From Leisingera aquaemixtae (GTDB lineage: Bacteria > Pseudomonadota > Alphaproteobacteria > Rhodobacterales > Rhodobacteraceae): DNA of 64,000 nt. A model generated the notes under the pieces. It worked only from the letters and a program-made list of their open reading frames with translations, ran no database searches and was not told the origin of the DNA. Positions 8,822-17,682 of this stretch are shown here, piece by piece (within the stretch, counting starts at the first letter, position 1; each line of letters begins with the position of its first letter). Location: assembly GCF_001458395.1 (NCBI RefSeq), contig NZ_CYSR01000040.1:124001-188000 (forward strand). The letters run 5' to 3'. Made by a program: the position numbers and the translations under genes.

Positions 8822-9904
8822 GTGAGCCAAGAACTGTTTTCCGCCACCACCGCTGGCGCAATCGCGTTGAGCAACCGCATTGTCATGGCGCCGCTGACCC
8901 GCAACCGGGCTGATGACGAAACCGGCGAGGTGCTGGACCGGCATGCGGAATATTATGCCCAGCGGGCGGGCGCCGGCCTGATCATCACCGAGGGCAGCCA
9001 GATCAGCCCCGAGGGCAAGGGGTATATCCAGACCCCCGGCATCCACACGGCGGCGCAGGCTGCGGCCTGGCGCAAGGTCACGGATGCTGTCCACGCCAAG
9101 GGCGGCAAGATCGTCATTCAGCTGTGGCATGTCGGGCGGATCACACATGACTCGCTGCTGCCCGAGGGCACTAAGGCTGTGTCCTCGACCGATGCCGCGG
9201 CAGAGGCGCAGACGTTCACCCATGAAGGGTTCGTGCCGACGGCCAAGCCGCAGGCGCTGAGCGCGGAAGGCATCCAGCGGGTGATTGGCGACTTTGTGCA
9301 GGCCGCAAAATACGCCAAAGACGCGGGGTTCGACGGAGTCGAGCTGCATGCGGCCAACGGCTATCTTCTGGAGCAGTTCCTGAAGGACGGGGTGAACACC
9401 CGCACCGATGCCTATGGCGGCTCCCCGGAAAACCGCGCCCGCATCGTTTTCGAGATTCTCGACGCGCTGCAGACGGTCTGGGAGGCCGGCCGCATCGGCC
9501 TGCGCCTGTCGCCGTTTGCCACCTTCAACGATGTGTCCGACAGCGATCCCGTGGGCCATTACACGCCGGTCATCCAGAAATTGAACAGCTATGGCCTGGC
9601 CTATTTGCACATGGTCGAAGGCGAGACCGGCGGCGCAAGGGACGGGGATTTTGACACCCTGCGGAAGATGTATACCGGCACCTATATGGCCAACAACGGC
9701 TATGACCGCGATACCGCGCTGGCGCGGACCGCCTCGGGCGAGGCTGACCTGGTGGCCTTCGGCCGCCCCTTCATCGCCAACCCGGATCTGGTGGACCGGC
9801 TGGCAGCAAACGCGCCGCTAAACGAAGGCGATCCGGACACTTTCTATGGCGGCGGAGATGAGGGGTACACCGACTACCCGGTGATGCAGCAGGCGGCTGA
9901 ATAG
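8822..9904 (+). CDS. Old yellow enzyme family alkene reductase (NemA-like)
   Basis: The 360-residue FMN flavoprotein has a TIM barrel and reduces activated C=C bonds of enones, maleimides or nitrate esters using NAD(P)H. The OYE signature is present: NRIVMAPLTRNRADDETGEVLDRHA at the N-terminus, QLWHVGRITH, DGVELHAANGYLLEQFL (about 172-188), TDAYGGSPENRARIV, and LVAFGRPFIANPDLV at the end. Translation starts at a GTG (8822) preceded by GGAGG. No divergent regulator is adjacent. Its physiological substrate is unknown; a detoxification role is typical of the family. Confidence 0.93.
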   Translation: MSQELFSATTAGAIALSNRIVMAPLTRNRADDETGEVLDRHAEYYAQRAGAGLIITEGSQISPEGKGYIQTPGIHTAAQAAAWRKVTDAVHAKGGKIVIQLWHVGRITHDSLLPEGTKAVSSTDAAAEAQTFTHEGFVPTAKPQALSAEGIQRVIGDFVQAAKYAKDAGFDGVELHAANGYLLEQFLKDGVNTRTDAYGGSPENRARIVFEILDALQTVWEAGRIGLRLSPFATFNDVSDSDPVGHYTPVIQKLNSYGLAYLHMVEGETGGARDGDFDTLRKMYTGTYMANNGYDRDTALARTASGEADLVAFGRPFIANPDLVDRLAANAPLNEGDPDTFYGGGDEGYTDYPVMQQAAE

Positions 9905-10044
9905 CGCTGCTGCCCTGATCAGGCACCGGCGGCGGGGCAGCGAACGCCCGGCCGCCGGTGCCATTTCAGCGGGTTTCGGTGCGCCCGTTCACCTGTTGTG
10001 AAGACCCTGTCTGCTACCCTCGCGCAAAAGCGGGGAGGATGGCG

Positions 10045-10704
10045 ATGACCTGGTTGCGCGCATTTGTTCTGGCGGTTCTGCTGGGCAGCTCTCCGGCGGC
10101 TGAGGCTCAGACTGAGGACGCCGCCCGCTCTCCCGGATCGCTGGCGGAGGCATCGGGTTTTTTCAAGGCGCCGCCGCTGGATGGCTGCACGCTCACGCTG
10201 GAGGAACTGGTCAAGGGCAAGTCCAGCGCCTTGCGCGGGCGCTGGATCATGAAAAAGGGACCGGGCGAAATGGGTCTGGTCTCGGCCGGGCGGGTCGAAA
10301 TGCAGCCGATGCCGCAGCGCAGCGGTGAAATTCTGTCGCTGGATTTCAGGAACGGCCGGCTGGTGGCGGGATCGCCCGTGCTGGGGTTCATGCCGGTTGC
10401 GGTTGAGGACCGCGCGCCGCCGGCGCCGGGCAGCGGGCTGCGGGCCGAAAGCGCCGGCCGCGGCGACCTGCCGGACGATGCGGAGGTGTTTCTGGACGAG
10501 ATCGCCCTGGGCCCCTTGCCCTGCGGACCGGATCAGCTGCTGCGGCTGAACATTCAGGCGCAGCAGGACACCGGAACGGGGCATGTTTTGCAGCAGACAT
10601 ACCGATTGTTCTTGATCGATCAGTCGCGAATGAGCGGCACCTACAGCGAGACCGGGGCACCAGGCCGCATAGAGCGCGGCCTGGTGACGCTGGAGCGGCG
10701 CTGA
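10045..10704 (+). CDS. Secreted hypothetical protein
   Basis: The 219-residue product starts with a clear signal peptide (TWLRAFVLAVLLGSS, cleavage likely after AEAQ). The rest has no motif I recognise: a Cys near CTLTLEEL, a mostly beta-like composition, and a second Cys in LGPLPCGPD. I chose the ATG at 10045 because GGGGAGGATG places a ribosome site six to seven bases upstream; the ATG at 10039 lies directly on that site. It is a single gene between the old yellow enzyme and lon. It may be a periplasmic or outer-membrane-associated protein. Confidence 0.7.
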   Translation: MTWLRAFVLAVLLGSSPAAEAQTEDAARSPGSLAEASGFFKAPPLDGCTLTLEELVKGKSSALRGRWIMKKGPGEMGLVSAGRVEMQPMPQRSGEILSLDFRNGRLVAGSPVLGFMPVAVEDRAPPAPGSGLRAESAGRGDLPDDAEVFLDEIALGPLPCGPDQLLRLNIQAQQDTGTGHVLQQTYRLFLIDQSRMSGTYSETGAPGRIERGLVTLERR

Positions 10705-10843
10705 ATGGCGGAATCCGCCATGCTGACTGGCCGGATCCGGCGCCTGCTCAGGCGCGTTAGCGCTTTGGTCACCCTCCGGTCATTTGCGCCTTGTGGTCCG
10801 GGCGCGCTGCGGGCAAGGTGGGGCCAACCAAGCGGCGGGCAGG

Positions 10844-10869
10844 TTGAAAATCATTAACCATCCCCCCAG
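10844..10869 (+). promoter_or_regulatory. Heat-shock (RpoH-type) promoter candidate for lon
   Basis: TTGAAA at 10844-10849 and CCCCAG at 10864-10869 (within a run CCCCCCAGAT) are separated by 14 bases, close to the sigma-32 pattern CTTGAA-N13/14-CCCCAT. It lies about 80 bases before the lon start. lon is a known heat-shock gene in many bacteria. Confidence 0.5.
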
Positions 10870-10948
10870 ATAAAGACATCCAATGAGGAGACGCGCCAAG
10901 TGCTGCCGGGACCGGGGCCGGGCCGTCTTGCCAAGCAAAGGACCGAGT

Positions 10949-13360
10949 ATGCAAGAGCCACTCAATTCCTCCTATCCCGTGCTGCCGCTGCGCGATATCG
11001 TGGTGTTCCCCCACATGATCGTGCCGCTGTTCGTGGGCCGGGAAAAATCGGTGCGCGCCCTGGAAGAGGTGATGGCGGACGACAAGCAGATCCTGCTGTC
11101 GAGCCAGATCGACCCCTCCGAGGACGACCCGGAAACCGATAGCATTTACACCGTCGGCGTGCTGGCCAATGTGCTGCAGCTGCTGAAGCTGCCCGATGGC
11201 ACCGTCAAGGTGCTGGTCGAGGGCCAGACCCGGGTCAAGATCACCGAATTCCTGGAAAACGACGACTACTTCGAGGCGAAGGCCGAGGAGCTGGCGGAAA
11301 TGCCTGGCGACGTCACCACCACCGAGGCGCTGGTGCGCACCGTGGGCGACGAGTTCGAGCGCTATGCCAAGGTGCGCAAGAACATCCCCGAGGAAGCGCT
11401 GTCTGCCGTGGGCGAAACCGCCGAGCCGGCCAAGTTGGCCGATCTGGTGGCGGGCCACCTGGGCATTGACGTCGACCGCAAGCAGGAGCTTTTGGAAACC
11501 CTCTCCGTCAGCGAGCGGCTGGAGAAGGTCTATGGCCTGATGCAGGGCGAGCTGTCGGTTCTGCAGGTCGAAAAGAAGATCAAGACCCGCGTCAAATCCC
11601 AGATGGAGAAGACCCAGCGCGAGTACTATCTGAATGAGCAGATGAAGGCCATTCAGAAGGAGCTGGGCGACGGCGAGGAAGGCGCAGGCGAAATCGCCGA
11701 GCTGGAAGAGAAGATCGCCGCGACCAAACTGTCGAAAGAGGCGCGCGAAAAGGCCGATGCGGAGCTGAAGAAGCTCAAGAACATGTCGCCGATGTCGGCG
11801 GAAGCCACGGTGGTGCGCAACTACCTCGACTGGATGCTGTCGATCCCGTGGGGCACCAAGTCGCGCGTCAAGAAAGACCTGAACAAGGCGCAGGAGATCC
11901 TGGACGCGGATCACTACGGGCTGGAGAAGGTCAAGGAGCGGATCGTCGAATATCTGGCGGTGCAGCAGCGCTCGGCCAAGCTGAAGGGGCCGATCCTGTG
12001 CCTCGTCGGCCCGCCGGGCGTGGGTAAGACCAGCCTGGGTAAATCGGTTGCCAAAGCCACCGGGCGCGAGTTCATCCGCATCAGCCTGGGCGGCGTGCGC
12101 GACGAGTCCGAGATCCGCGGCCACCGCCGCACCTATATCGGTTCGATGCCCGGCAAGATCATCCAGGCGCTGAAGAAGGCAAAGACCACCAACCCGCTGA
12201 TCCTGCTCGATGAAATCGATAAGATGGGCCAGGATTTCCGCGGCGACCCGGCCTCGGCGATGCTGGAGGTGCTGGATCCGGAACAGAACAACACTTTCAT
12301 GGATCACTACCTGGAGGTTGAATACGACCTGTCGAACGTCATGTTCCTGACCACCTCGAACAGCTACAACATGCCTGGGCCGCTCCTGGACCGGATGGAG
12401 ATCATTCCGCTGTCCGGCTACACCGAGGACGAAAAGCGCGAGATCGCCAAGCAGCACCTGATTTCCAAGCAGGTGAAGAACCACGGCCTGAAGGCCAAGG
12501 AGTTCGAGCTGACAGAGGACGCGGTGACCGCGATGATCCGCACCTACACCCGCGAGGCGGGGGTGCGGAACCTGGAGCGCGAGATCGCCAAGGTGGCGCG
12601 CAAGTCGCTGACCAAGATCGTCAAGAAAGAGGCGGAGACCGTCACTGTCACGCCGGACAACCTCGACGAGTTCCTGGGCGTGCCTAAGTACCGGTTCGGC
12701 CTGGCCGAGAAGGAAGACCAGGTCGGTGTGGTCACCGGTCTGGCCTATACCTCCGTCGGCGGCGAGCTGCTGTCGATCGAGGCGCTGCGGCTGCCGGGCA
12801 AGGGCCGGATGAAGACCACCGGCAAGCTGGGCGATGTGATGAAGGAATCGATCGAGGCGGCGTCGTCTTATGTGCGCTCGGTCTCGCCGAAACTGGGCAT
12901 CAAGCCGACGAAGTTCGACCATTGGGACATCCACGTGCACGTGCCGGAAGGCGCGACGCCCAAGGACGGTCCCTCGGCGGGCCTCGCGATGGTGACCTCC
13001 ATCGTGTCGGTGCTGACCCAGATCCCGGTCCGCAAGGACATTGCGATGACCGGCGAGGTGACCCTGCGCGGCAACGCGCTGGCCATCGGCGGGCTCAAGG
13101 AGAAGCTGCTGGCGGCGCTGCGCGGCGGCATCAAGACGGTGCTGATCCCGCAGGAAAACGAAAAGGACCTGCCGGAGATTCCGGACAATGTGAAGGAAGG
13201 TCTGGAGATCATCCCGGTGTCGCATGTCTCCGAAGTGCTGATGCACGCGCTGGTCTCGCAGCCTGAGCCCATCGAATGGGATGAAGCGGCTGAGGAGGCT
13301 GCCGCGGCCAAGGCGGCGCTGAAAGGCTCTGACGAGGGGGCGGGGGCAACCGCCCACTGA
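10949..13360 (+). CDS. lon: ATP-dependent protease Lon
   Basis: The 803-residue Lon protease degrades misfolded and specific regulatory proteins in the cytoplasm. The N-terminal substrate-binding domain opens with [15 protein letters not shown], followed by a long coiled segment (about 180-300), the AAA+ module with Walker [14 protein letters not shown] (from about residue 354) and Walker [11 protein letters not shown], and the protease domain with the catalytic serine in PKDGPSAG (S676) and the lysine in [10 protein letters not shown]. The length is usual for LonA. The start ATG at 10949 lies directly before the conserved N-terminus. A candidate RpoH promoter precedes the gene and a strong terminator follows. 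Confidence 0.97.
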   Translation: MQEPLNSSYPVLPLRDIVVFPHMIVPLFVGREKSVRALEEVMADDKQILLSSQIDPSEDDPETDSIYTVGVLANVLQLLKLPDGTVKVLVEGQTRVKITEFLENDDYFEAKAEELAEMPGDVTTTEALVRTVGDEFERYAKVRKNIPEEALSAVGETAEPAKLADLVAGHLGIDVDRKQELLETLSVSERLEKVYGLMQGELSVLQVEKKIKTRVKSQMEKTQREYYLNEQMKAIQKELGDGEEGAGEIAELEEKIAATKLSKEAREKADAELKKLKNMSPMSAEATVVRNYLDWMLSIPWGTKSRVKKDLNKAQEILDADHYGLEKVKERIVEYLAVQQRSAKLKGPILCLVGPPGVGKTSLGKSVAKATGREFIRISLGGVRDESEIRGHRRTYIGSMPGKIIQALKKAKTTNPLILLDEIDKMGQDFRGDPASAMLEVLDPEQNNTFMDHYLEVEYDLSNVMFLTTSNSYNMPGPLLDRMEIIPLSGYTEDEKREIAKQHLISKQVKNHGLKAKEFELTEDAVTAMIRTYTREAGVRNLEREIAKVARKSLTKIVKKEAETVTVTPDNLDEFLGVPKYRFGLAEKEDQVGVVTGLAYTSVGGELLSIEALRLPGKGRMKTTGKLGDVMKESIEAASSYVRSVSPKLGIKPTKFDHWDIHVHVPEGATPKDGPSAGLAMVTSIVSVLTQIPVRKDIAMTGEVTLRGNALAIGGLKEKLLAALRGGIKTVLIPQENEKDLPEIPDNVKEGLEIIPVSHVSEVLMHALVSQPEPIEWDEAAEEAAAAKAALKGSDEGAGATAH

Positions 13361-13387
13361 TCCCGGCCTCAGCTTGCTGGAAAATAG

Positions 13388-13417
13388 AAAGGGCGGTCCC
13401 GCGGGGCCGCCCTTTTT
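13388..13417 (+). terminator. Rho-independent terminator of lon
   Basis: AAAGGGCGG (13388-13396) pairs with CCGCCCTTT (13407-13415), followed by further T residues. It begins 28 bases after the lon stop. Confidence 0.9.
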
Positions 13418-13490
13418 CAGGTGTTCTCTTCCGTTCCGGCCCTTCTGAGCGGGGCTGTTATGTCACTGGCACACCGGGCGCGCGCTCAGG

Positions 13491-13572
13491 CAGTCCTCCC
13501 GCCCGTTGCCGGATGCGCGAGGGCGCATCCGCTCCCGTTGGGCGTGGCGCCGCACCCGGGGTGCGGCGCGCG
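13491..13572 (+). repeat. Dispersed hairpin-rich repeat, family 2, copy 1
   Basis: In the 322-base gap between the convergent lon and amino-acid dehydrogenase genes, the cores CTCCCGCCCGT and CTCCCGTTGGGC followed by TGGCGCCGC are each joined to a hairpin (CGGATGCGC/GCGCATCCG near 13510, and GCGCCGCACC/GGTGCGGCGC near 13549). The same cores in the same order occur inverted at 18868-18930. The rest of the gap (13573-13680) is GC-rich with further short palindromes and no supportable gene. Confidence 0.6.
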
Positions 13573-13682
13573 GCCTGCCCGGAAGGGCCAGGCCGCCAGG
13601 CCCAAAGGCAGGATGGGGTCCGGCCGCAGGCCGGGGACCGTTCAGCCGCGGGAGTGCCCCGCGGCCGCGCCGGACTAAGGGA

Positions 13683-14738
13683 TCAGGCGGCCTTGCTGGC
13701 CTTCTCCATCTTGGCCTGCACGGTGGCGATGGCCATTTCCGCCGGGCTGACGTCCGCCGCCTGGGCCTGGGTCAGGATCGCTGCCATGGTCTCATCCAGC
13801 GCCCGCAGCTTCTCGGCGACAAAGCCCTCGCGGTCCTTGATCTTCTGGATCTCGGTGGCGACGTTGATGATGCCGCCGCCGTTGGCCACGAAGTCGGGCG
13901 CATAGAGGATGCCGCGGGCATGCAGCGCCGCGCCGTCCTCTGCCGTGGCCAGCTGGTTGTTGGCGCCGCCTGCGACGATGTCTGCCTGCAGCTGGGGGAT
14001 GGTCTGGGCGTTCAGGATGCCGCCTATGGCACAGGGGGCAAAGACGTCCGCCTCGGCGCCGTAGATCTCCGCCAGCGGCACTGCCTTGGCACCGAACTCT
14101 TCGATCGCCCGCTCCACACGGCTCTCGTCGATGTCGGTGACAACCAGTTTGGCGCCGGCCTCGTGCAGGAACTGGCAGAGGTACCAGCCGACGTGGCCCA
14201 GGCCCTGCACCGACACGGTGACGCCGGACAGGTCGCGGCTGCCGTGCTTGCGGGCGCGGGTGGTGCGGATGGCGTTGAAGATACCGCGTGCGGTGATCGG
14301 CGAGGGGTCGCCGCTGGCGAACTCGCCGTCCGCGAGGCCCGCCACAAAGCGGGTTTCCTCCGCCAGGACGGCCATATCCGCCGGGCTCATGCCCATGTCC
14401 TCGGCGGTGATGTAGCGGCCGTCCAGGCTCTCGATGGCGCGGGCAAAGGCGCGCAGCAGCTCAGGCGTCTTGTGCTTGGCGGGATCGCCGATGATCACAG
14501 CCTTGCCGCCGCCCAGCGTCAGCCCCGCGGCCGCGTTCTTGTAGGTCATGCCTTCGCTGAGGCGTTTGACGTCGGTCAGCGCTTCGTCTTCGCTGGCGTA
14601 GGGCCGCATGCGCAGGCCGCCGGCGGCCGGGCCCAGGCGGGTGGAATGCACGGCGATAAAGCCCAGGAGGCCAACGGACGGCTCCTCGACGCGGTAAATC
14701 TCTTCATGGCTGCTGGATGCGACGGCAGTCACTGTCAT
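13683..14738 (-). CDS. Leucine/valine/phenylalanine-type amino-acid dehydrogenase
   Basis: This 351-residue protein belongs to the Glu/Leu/Phe/Val dehydrogenase family, which reversibly deaminates amino acids to 2-oxo acids with NAD. The glycine-rich catalytic-lysine segment LTLGGGKAVIIGDP (about 81-94), the catalytic-aspartate segment ITAEDMGMSP, and the Rossmann motif VQGLGHVGWYLCQFL are all present. Length and the short N-terminus fit the leucine dehydrogenase subgroup rather than glutamate dehydrogenase. The start ATG at 14738 has GGAGG upstream. The gene diverges from an Lrp-family regulator 133 bp away, which suggests amino-acid-responsive control. Confidence 0.9.
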   Translation of the reverse strand: MTVTAVASSSHEEIYRVEEPSVGLLGFIAVHSTRLGPAAGGLRMRPYASEDEALTDVKRLSEGMTYKNAAAGLTLGGGKAVIIGDPAKHKTPELLRAFARAIESLDGRYITAEDMGMSPADMAVLAEETRFVAGLADGEFASGDPSPITARGIFNAIRTTRARKHGSRDLSGVTVSVQGLGHVGWYLCQFLHEAGAKLVVTDIDESRVERAIEEFGAKAVPLAEIYGAEADVFAPCAIGGILNAQTIPQLQADIVAGGANNQLATAEDGAALHARGILYAPDFVANGGGIINVATEIQKIKDREGFVAEKLRALDETMAAILTQAQAADVSPAEMAIATVQAKMEKASKAA

Positions 14739-14871
14739 TTGGTTTGATCCTCCTAAACCTTCCCGGAATAATAGCGGGCCCGCAGCGCCGGTTTTCACCA
14801 AAAAGCGGTGCGGGAATCGGCTGTTTTGGTGGTAACCTCCAACAAGGGCGTCACGTTTAGGGAAAACCGCC

Positions 14872-15327
14872 ATGGATTCGATTGACCGCAAGATTGTCGC
14901 CGCGCTTCAGCGCAACGGGCGGCTGAAGATTTCGGAACTGTCCGGCATGGTCGGGCTGTCGCCCACGCCCTGCGCCCGCCGGGTCGCCAGCCTGGAGGAG
15001 AGCGGCGTGATCTCCGGCTATTCCGCCCGCGTCGATCAGGCCAAGCTGGGGCTGCCTGTCACCATCTTTGTGGCTGTGGAACTGGACAGGCAATCCACCG
15101 AAGCGCTCAGCGCCTTTGAAAACGCGGTTCGCCGGTTCGATCAGGTGATGGAATGCTATTTGATGACCGGCACCCGGGATATCCTCTTGCGGGTGGTGGC
15201 CGAGGATCTGCCGGATTTCGACCGGTTCCTGGAAGACAAGCTGATGCGGGTGCCGGGTATCCGCAACACGCGCTCCAGCTTTACTCTGCGCACGATGATC
15301 CAGCGCGACGCGCTGCCCGCCTGCTGA
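14872..15327 (+). CDS. Lrp/AsnC family transcriptional regulator
   Basis: The 151-residue regulator has an N-terminal winged helix-turn-helix (LQRNGRLKISELSGMVGLSP, recognition helix TPCARRVASLEESG) and a C-terminal RAM/ligand-binding domain ending in a beta strand (NTRSSFTLRTMI). Lrp-family proteins bind amino acids and act as octamers or hexadecamers. It diverges from the leucine-type dehydrogenase, so it most likely senses a branched-chain or aromatic amino acid and controls that gene and itself. This resembles BkdR and LdhR arrangements. The target is inferred from position only. Confidence 0.93.
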   Translation: MDSIDRKIVAALQRNGRLKISELSGMVGLSPTPCARRVASLEESGVISGYSARVDQAKLGLPVTIFVAVELDRQSTEALSAFENAVRRFDQVMECYLMTGTRDILLRVVAEDLPDFDRFLEDKLMRVPGIRNTRSSFTLRTMIQRDALPAC

Positions 15328-15450
15328 GCAAGTCACGGCGCCGTCCGCGGGCGGCTGCAACCGCGCGTGAAGAAAATACGCGCGAGGGGCAAAAATCTTC
15401 TGCCGGCCCTCTTGCGGAGCCTGCATCCGGGCGTTAAAAGCCTGCCTCAC

Positions 15451-15525
15451 GGGTGATTAGCTCAGTGGTAGAGCGCTTCGTTCACATCGAAGATGTCAGG
15501 AGTTCAAATCTCTTATCACCCACCA
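15451..15525 (+). tRNA. tRNA-Val (anticodon CAC)
   Basis: A full cloverleaf with acceptor GGGTGAT/ATCACCC, anticodon stem CTTCG/CGAAG enclosing TTCACAT (anticodon CAC), T-loop GTTCAAATC, discriminator A and an encoded CCA at 15523-15525. It decodes GUG. Confidence 0.97.
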
Positions 15526-15534
15526 TTTTTCCGG

Positions 15535-15569
15535 AAAGGCGCTCCCTGCGAAGGTTGAGCGCCTTTTTC
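15535..15569 (+). terminator. Terminator after tRNA-Val(CAC)
   Basis: AAAGGCGCTC (15535-15544) pairs perfectly with GAGCGCCTTT (15557-15566), followed by more T residues, nine bases after the tRNA CCA end. Confidence 0.9.
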
Positions 15570-15640
15570 CGTTTCCGGGGTTTCGCTGGCGGCGGCTTGC
15601 GGCTACCAATTTGCCCGAGAAACCGGGCAGGGGGCGCGTG

Positions 15641-16210
15641 ATGCAATTTCCGAAAATCTGGCTGCTGCGGCATGGGCAGACCGAATGGAACGCCGAGCGG
15701 CGCATCCAGGGCCAGCTGGAATCGCCGCTTACGCCGCTGGGGGTTCAGCACGCCCGCCGGCAGGCTGCGCTGATGGCGCCGGTGATGGAACAGGCCCCGG
15801 CCTGTTATGCCTCGCCCCTGGGCCGGGCGCAGCAGACGGCGGATATTGCCCTGGGCGGCGCGCCATTTGTGACCGATCCCCGCCTGGCGGAAGCCTTTGC
15901 CGGAGATTTCCAGGGCATGACGCTGGCAGAGGTTGCAGCTCAGTACCCGCAAATCCACGGGGAGAACCCGTACAATCTGGACCTGTTCTGCGAAGCGCCC
16001 GGCGGCGAGGGGTATGACAGCTTCCATGGCCGCATCCTGGACTTCATGCAGTCGCTGACCGGCCCGTCGGTGGTGGTGGCGCATGGGCTGTTGGGGCAGG
16101 TGATGCGCGGTATCGTCTGCGGGCTGAGCCGGGACCGGATGGCGGCGCTGCCGAACGGGCAGGGCTGTGTCTATGTGCTGGAAAACGGGGCGGAGACGGT
16201 TCTGGAGTGA
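15641..16210 (+). CDS. Histidine phosphatase family protein (phosphoglycerate mutase-like)
   Basis: The 189-residue protein has the branch signature LLRHGQTEWNAERRIQGQ, which holds the phosphohistidine, then the second catalytic region VVVAHGLLGQVMRGIV with the other histidine. It belongs to the dPGM-like phosphatases (GpmB/CobC/PhoE group); the substrate is unknown. The ATG at 15641 directly precedes the first strand and follows CAGGGGG. It lies alone between two tRNA-Val genes. Its length is typical of the small phosphatases, and it lacks the extra segments of true glycolytic mutases. Confidence 0.9.
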   Translation: MQFPKIWLLRHGQTEWNAERRIQGQLESPLTPLGVQHARRQAALMAPVMEQAPACYASPLGRAQQTADIALGGAPFVTDPRLAEAFAGDFQGMTLAEVAAQYPQIHGENPYNLDLFCEAPGGEGYDSFHGRILDFMQSLTGPSVVVAHGLLGQVMRGIVCGLSRDRMAALPNGQGCVYVLENGAETVLE

Positions 16211-16285
16211 CCGGGCCGGGCTGGTCGAAAAATCTGCTTTTTGCTCTTGAACTGCCGGGCGGCTTTGTCTAAATCCCCGCTCATC

Positions 16286-16361
<76 letters not shown>

Positions 16362-16494
16362 TCCCCCCTTGCAGCACAAGATCGAAGTTCGCCCATGAGG
16401 CGGTGCTGATAAGGTGTTTTTCCTGCCGTTTCAGGGGGTTGTCTGGCGCAGGTCATTTTTTTTCCGGAAAGTTCGGAAAAAGGCAAAACACGGC

Positions 16495-16523
16495 TTGACG
16501 GCTTAGGGGGGTGGGAATATTAC
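16495..16523 (+). promoter_or_regulatory. Sigma-70 promoter candidate for the tRNA-Asp array
   Basis: TTGACG (16495-16500) and TATTAC (16518-16523) are separated by 17 bases, ending 37 bases before the first tRNA-Asp. An AT-rich imperfect hairpin (TTTTTCCG/CGGAAAAA, 16459-16481) just upstream may end the preceding tRNA-Val transcript. Confidence 0.5.
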
Positions 16524-16560
16524 AGCCCAACATTCAGCAGCGATGCTGGATTTGCAGCGG

Positions 16561-16637
16561 GCGGTTGTAGCTCAGTTGGTTAGAGTACCGGCCTGTCACG
16601 CCGGGGGTCGCGGGTTCGAGCCCCGTCAACCGCGCCA
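16561..16637 (+). tRNA. tRNA-Asp (anticodon GTC), copy 1
   Basis: Acceptor GCGGTTG/CAACCGC, anticodon stem CCGGC/GCCGG enclosing CTGTCAC (anticodon GTC), discriminator G and encoded CCA. It is the first of three identical copies at a 159-bp period. Its GUN anticodon makes it a substrate of Tgt, encoded at 7.5 kb. Confidence 0.97.
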
Positions 16638-16719
16638 CTGCTGCACCCCATCCTGGGGTCAATCAGGATCCGCCCCGGAGGGGAACCGGACCGGAGACGG
16701 TCCGCCGCAAGGCGAAAAT

Positions 16720-16796
16720 GCGGTTGTAGCTCAGTTGGTTAGAGTACCGGCCTGTCACGCCGGGGGTCGCGGGTTCGAGCCCCGTCAACCGCGCCA
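16720..16796 (+). tRNA. tRNA-Asp (anticodon GTC), copy 2
   Basis: Identical in sequence to copy 1, with the same encoded CCA end. The spacer in front is also identical to the one behind. Confidence 0.97.
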
Positions 16797-16878
16797 CTGC
16801 TGCACCCCATCCTGGGGTCAATCAGGATCCGCCCCGGAGGGGAACCGGACCGGAGACGGTCCGCCGCAAGGCGAAAAT

Positions 16879-16955
16879 GCGGTTGTAGCTCAGTTGGTTA
16901 GAGTACCGGCCTGTCACGCCGGGGGTCGCGGGTTCGAGCCCCGTCAACCGCGCCA
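16879..16955 (+). tRNA. tRNA-Asp (anticodon GTC), copy 3
   Basis: Identical to copies 1 and 2. The sequence after its CCA departs at once from the spacer (CTTTCCCCTTTTC), marking the end of the tandem array. Confidence 0.97.
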
Positions 16956-16999
16956 CTTTCCCCTTTTCTAATGATGCCTCTACCAGGCAATGCTGGACG

Positions 17000-17401
17000 T
17001 CATTCGTGCATCCTGCCCCCTGTTTCCGGGGTGTCCTGGCTGAATGTGTTGAGCCACTTCCCGCCTTCTTTCTCCCAGAGTGACGATATCAGCATTACCT
17101 TCCATTCCGCAGAGCCTGATGACCGGTAGGACGCGCGGTAGGAGAGCAGTGCAGCAGCATTGCCGATGCAGCGCAGGCGGGCGCTGCTCAGCCTGTATTC
17201 GGCCACCACTGGCCCGTCCTTGAGCTGCTCGCAGTGATCGGCTTTGCCTGCAAAGCCGCTGGGGTAGACGCCCAGAAAGCTGTCAGCGAGGACTTGCGCG
17301 TCTAAATGCCGGTCGCCGAGAACCATGGCCTCCCAAACGCTGGTCTCCAGGGTGAGGATTTCGTTCAGTTGCGGGCCGTCAGTCGGAATCATTTGTGTCA
17401 T
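17000..17401 (-). CDS. DUF4440 / NTF2-like protein
   Basis: The 133-residue protein fits the small NTF2-like (DUF4440) fold: an N-terminal helical LNEILTLETSVWEAMVLGD, the LADSFLGVYPSGFAGK region, and strands ending WKVMLISSLWEKEGGKWLNTFSQDTP. Such proteins bind small ligands or act as simple enzymes such as isomerases; no catalytic residues can be assigned here. The start is the ATG at 17401. It lies 59 bases downstream of a 73-codon gene on the same strand, possibly in one transcript. Confidence 0.75.
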   Translation of the reverse strand: MTQMIPTDGPQLNEILTLETSVWEAMVLGDRHLDAQVLADSFLGVYPSGFAGKADHCEQLKDGPVVAEYRLSSARLRCIGNAAALLSYRASYRSSGSAEWKVMLISSLWEKEGGKWLNTFSQDTPETGGRMHE

Positions 17402-17460
17402 GACGCCAGCCTGACCGCGGGAGGCAGGTCAGGCAAGCGGCCGGTTTGCAGCAGCGGCCT

Positions 17461-17682
17461 TCAGAGCGCAGGCGGCACCGGTTCCGCGCTAGTGTCGTGG
17501 CGCCAGCCGGTCAGCTCGGCGTTCACCCACTTCTTGATGTGGTCCAGATCGGGTTTGGGATTGGCCTCCAGGTAGCGCAGCAGGACGCGGGTGCCGTGCT
17601 GATAGCCGGCGCGGTAGCTTTCCTCCGGGTCGGTCTGGTTGCCCTCGAATCCGGAAGGCCGTTTGAACCTGCTTTGAACCAT
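17461..17682 (-). CDS. Small conserved-type hypothetical protein
   Basis: This 73-residue protein is hydrophilic, with a central motif-like stretch ESYRAGYQHGTRVLLRYLEA and a C-terminal HIKKWVNAELTGWR. It has no signal or membrane segment. The ATG at 17682 has GGAG nine bases upstream, and base use resembles the neighbours. The YxxGYxxG-type helix followed by an acidic/aromatic helix is seen in small Rhodobacteraceae hypotheticals, but I do not recognise a function. Confidence 0.6.
   Translation of the reverse strand: MVQSRFKRPSGFEGNQTDPEESYRAGYQHGTRVLLRYLEANPKPDLDHIKKWVNAELTGWRHDTSAEPVPPAL

Larger units (their letters stand above)
16561..16955 (+). repeat. 159-bp tandem repeat carrying tRNA-Asp (2.5 units)
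   Basis: Three identical 77-base tRNA-Asp genes are joined by two identical 82-base spacers, giving an exact 159-bp period. The spacer holds two small hairpins (CCCC-ATCCT-GGGG, and CGGACCG/CGGTCCG). The array probably yields one polycistronic precursor that is cut into three tRNAs. Confidence 0.95.

Noticed and set aside
10769-13357. An 862-codon open frame antisense to lon
   Set aside because: High-GC codon bias of lon leaves the opposite frame open; composition is His/Arg/Gln-rich with no domain. Similar antisense frames over 449-1975, 5161-7041, 51662-53887 and 56562-58685 were rejected for the same reason.
13506-14747. A 413-codon frame opposite the amino-acid dehydrogenase
   Set aside because: It is antisense to a well-supported dehydrogenase and continues through hairpin-rich intergenic sequence.
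16543-16971. A 142-codon reading frame with a repeated protein sequence
   Set aside because: It is only the translation of the three tandem tRNA-Asp genes and their spacers; this type of false protein is common over tRNA arrays.
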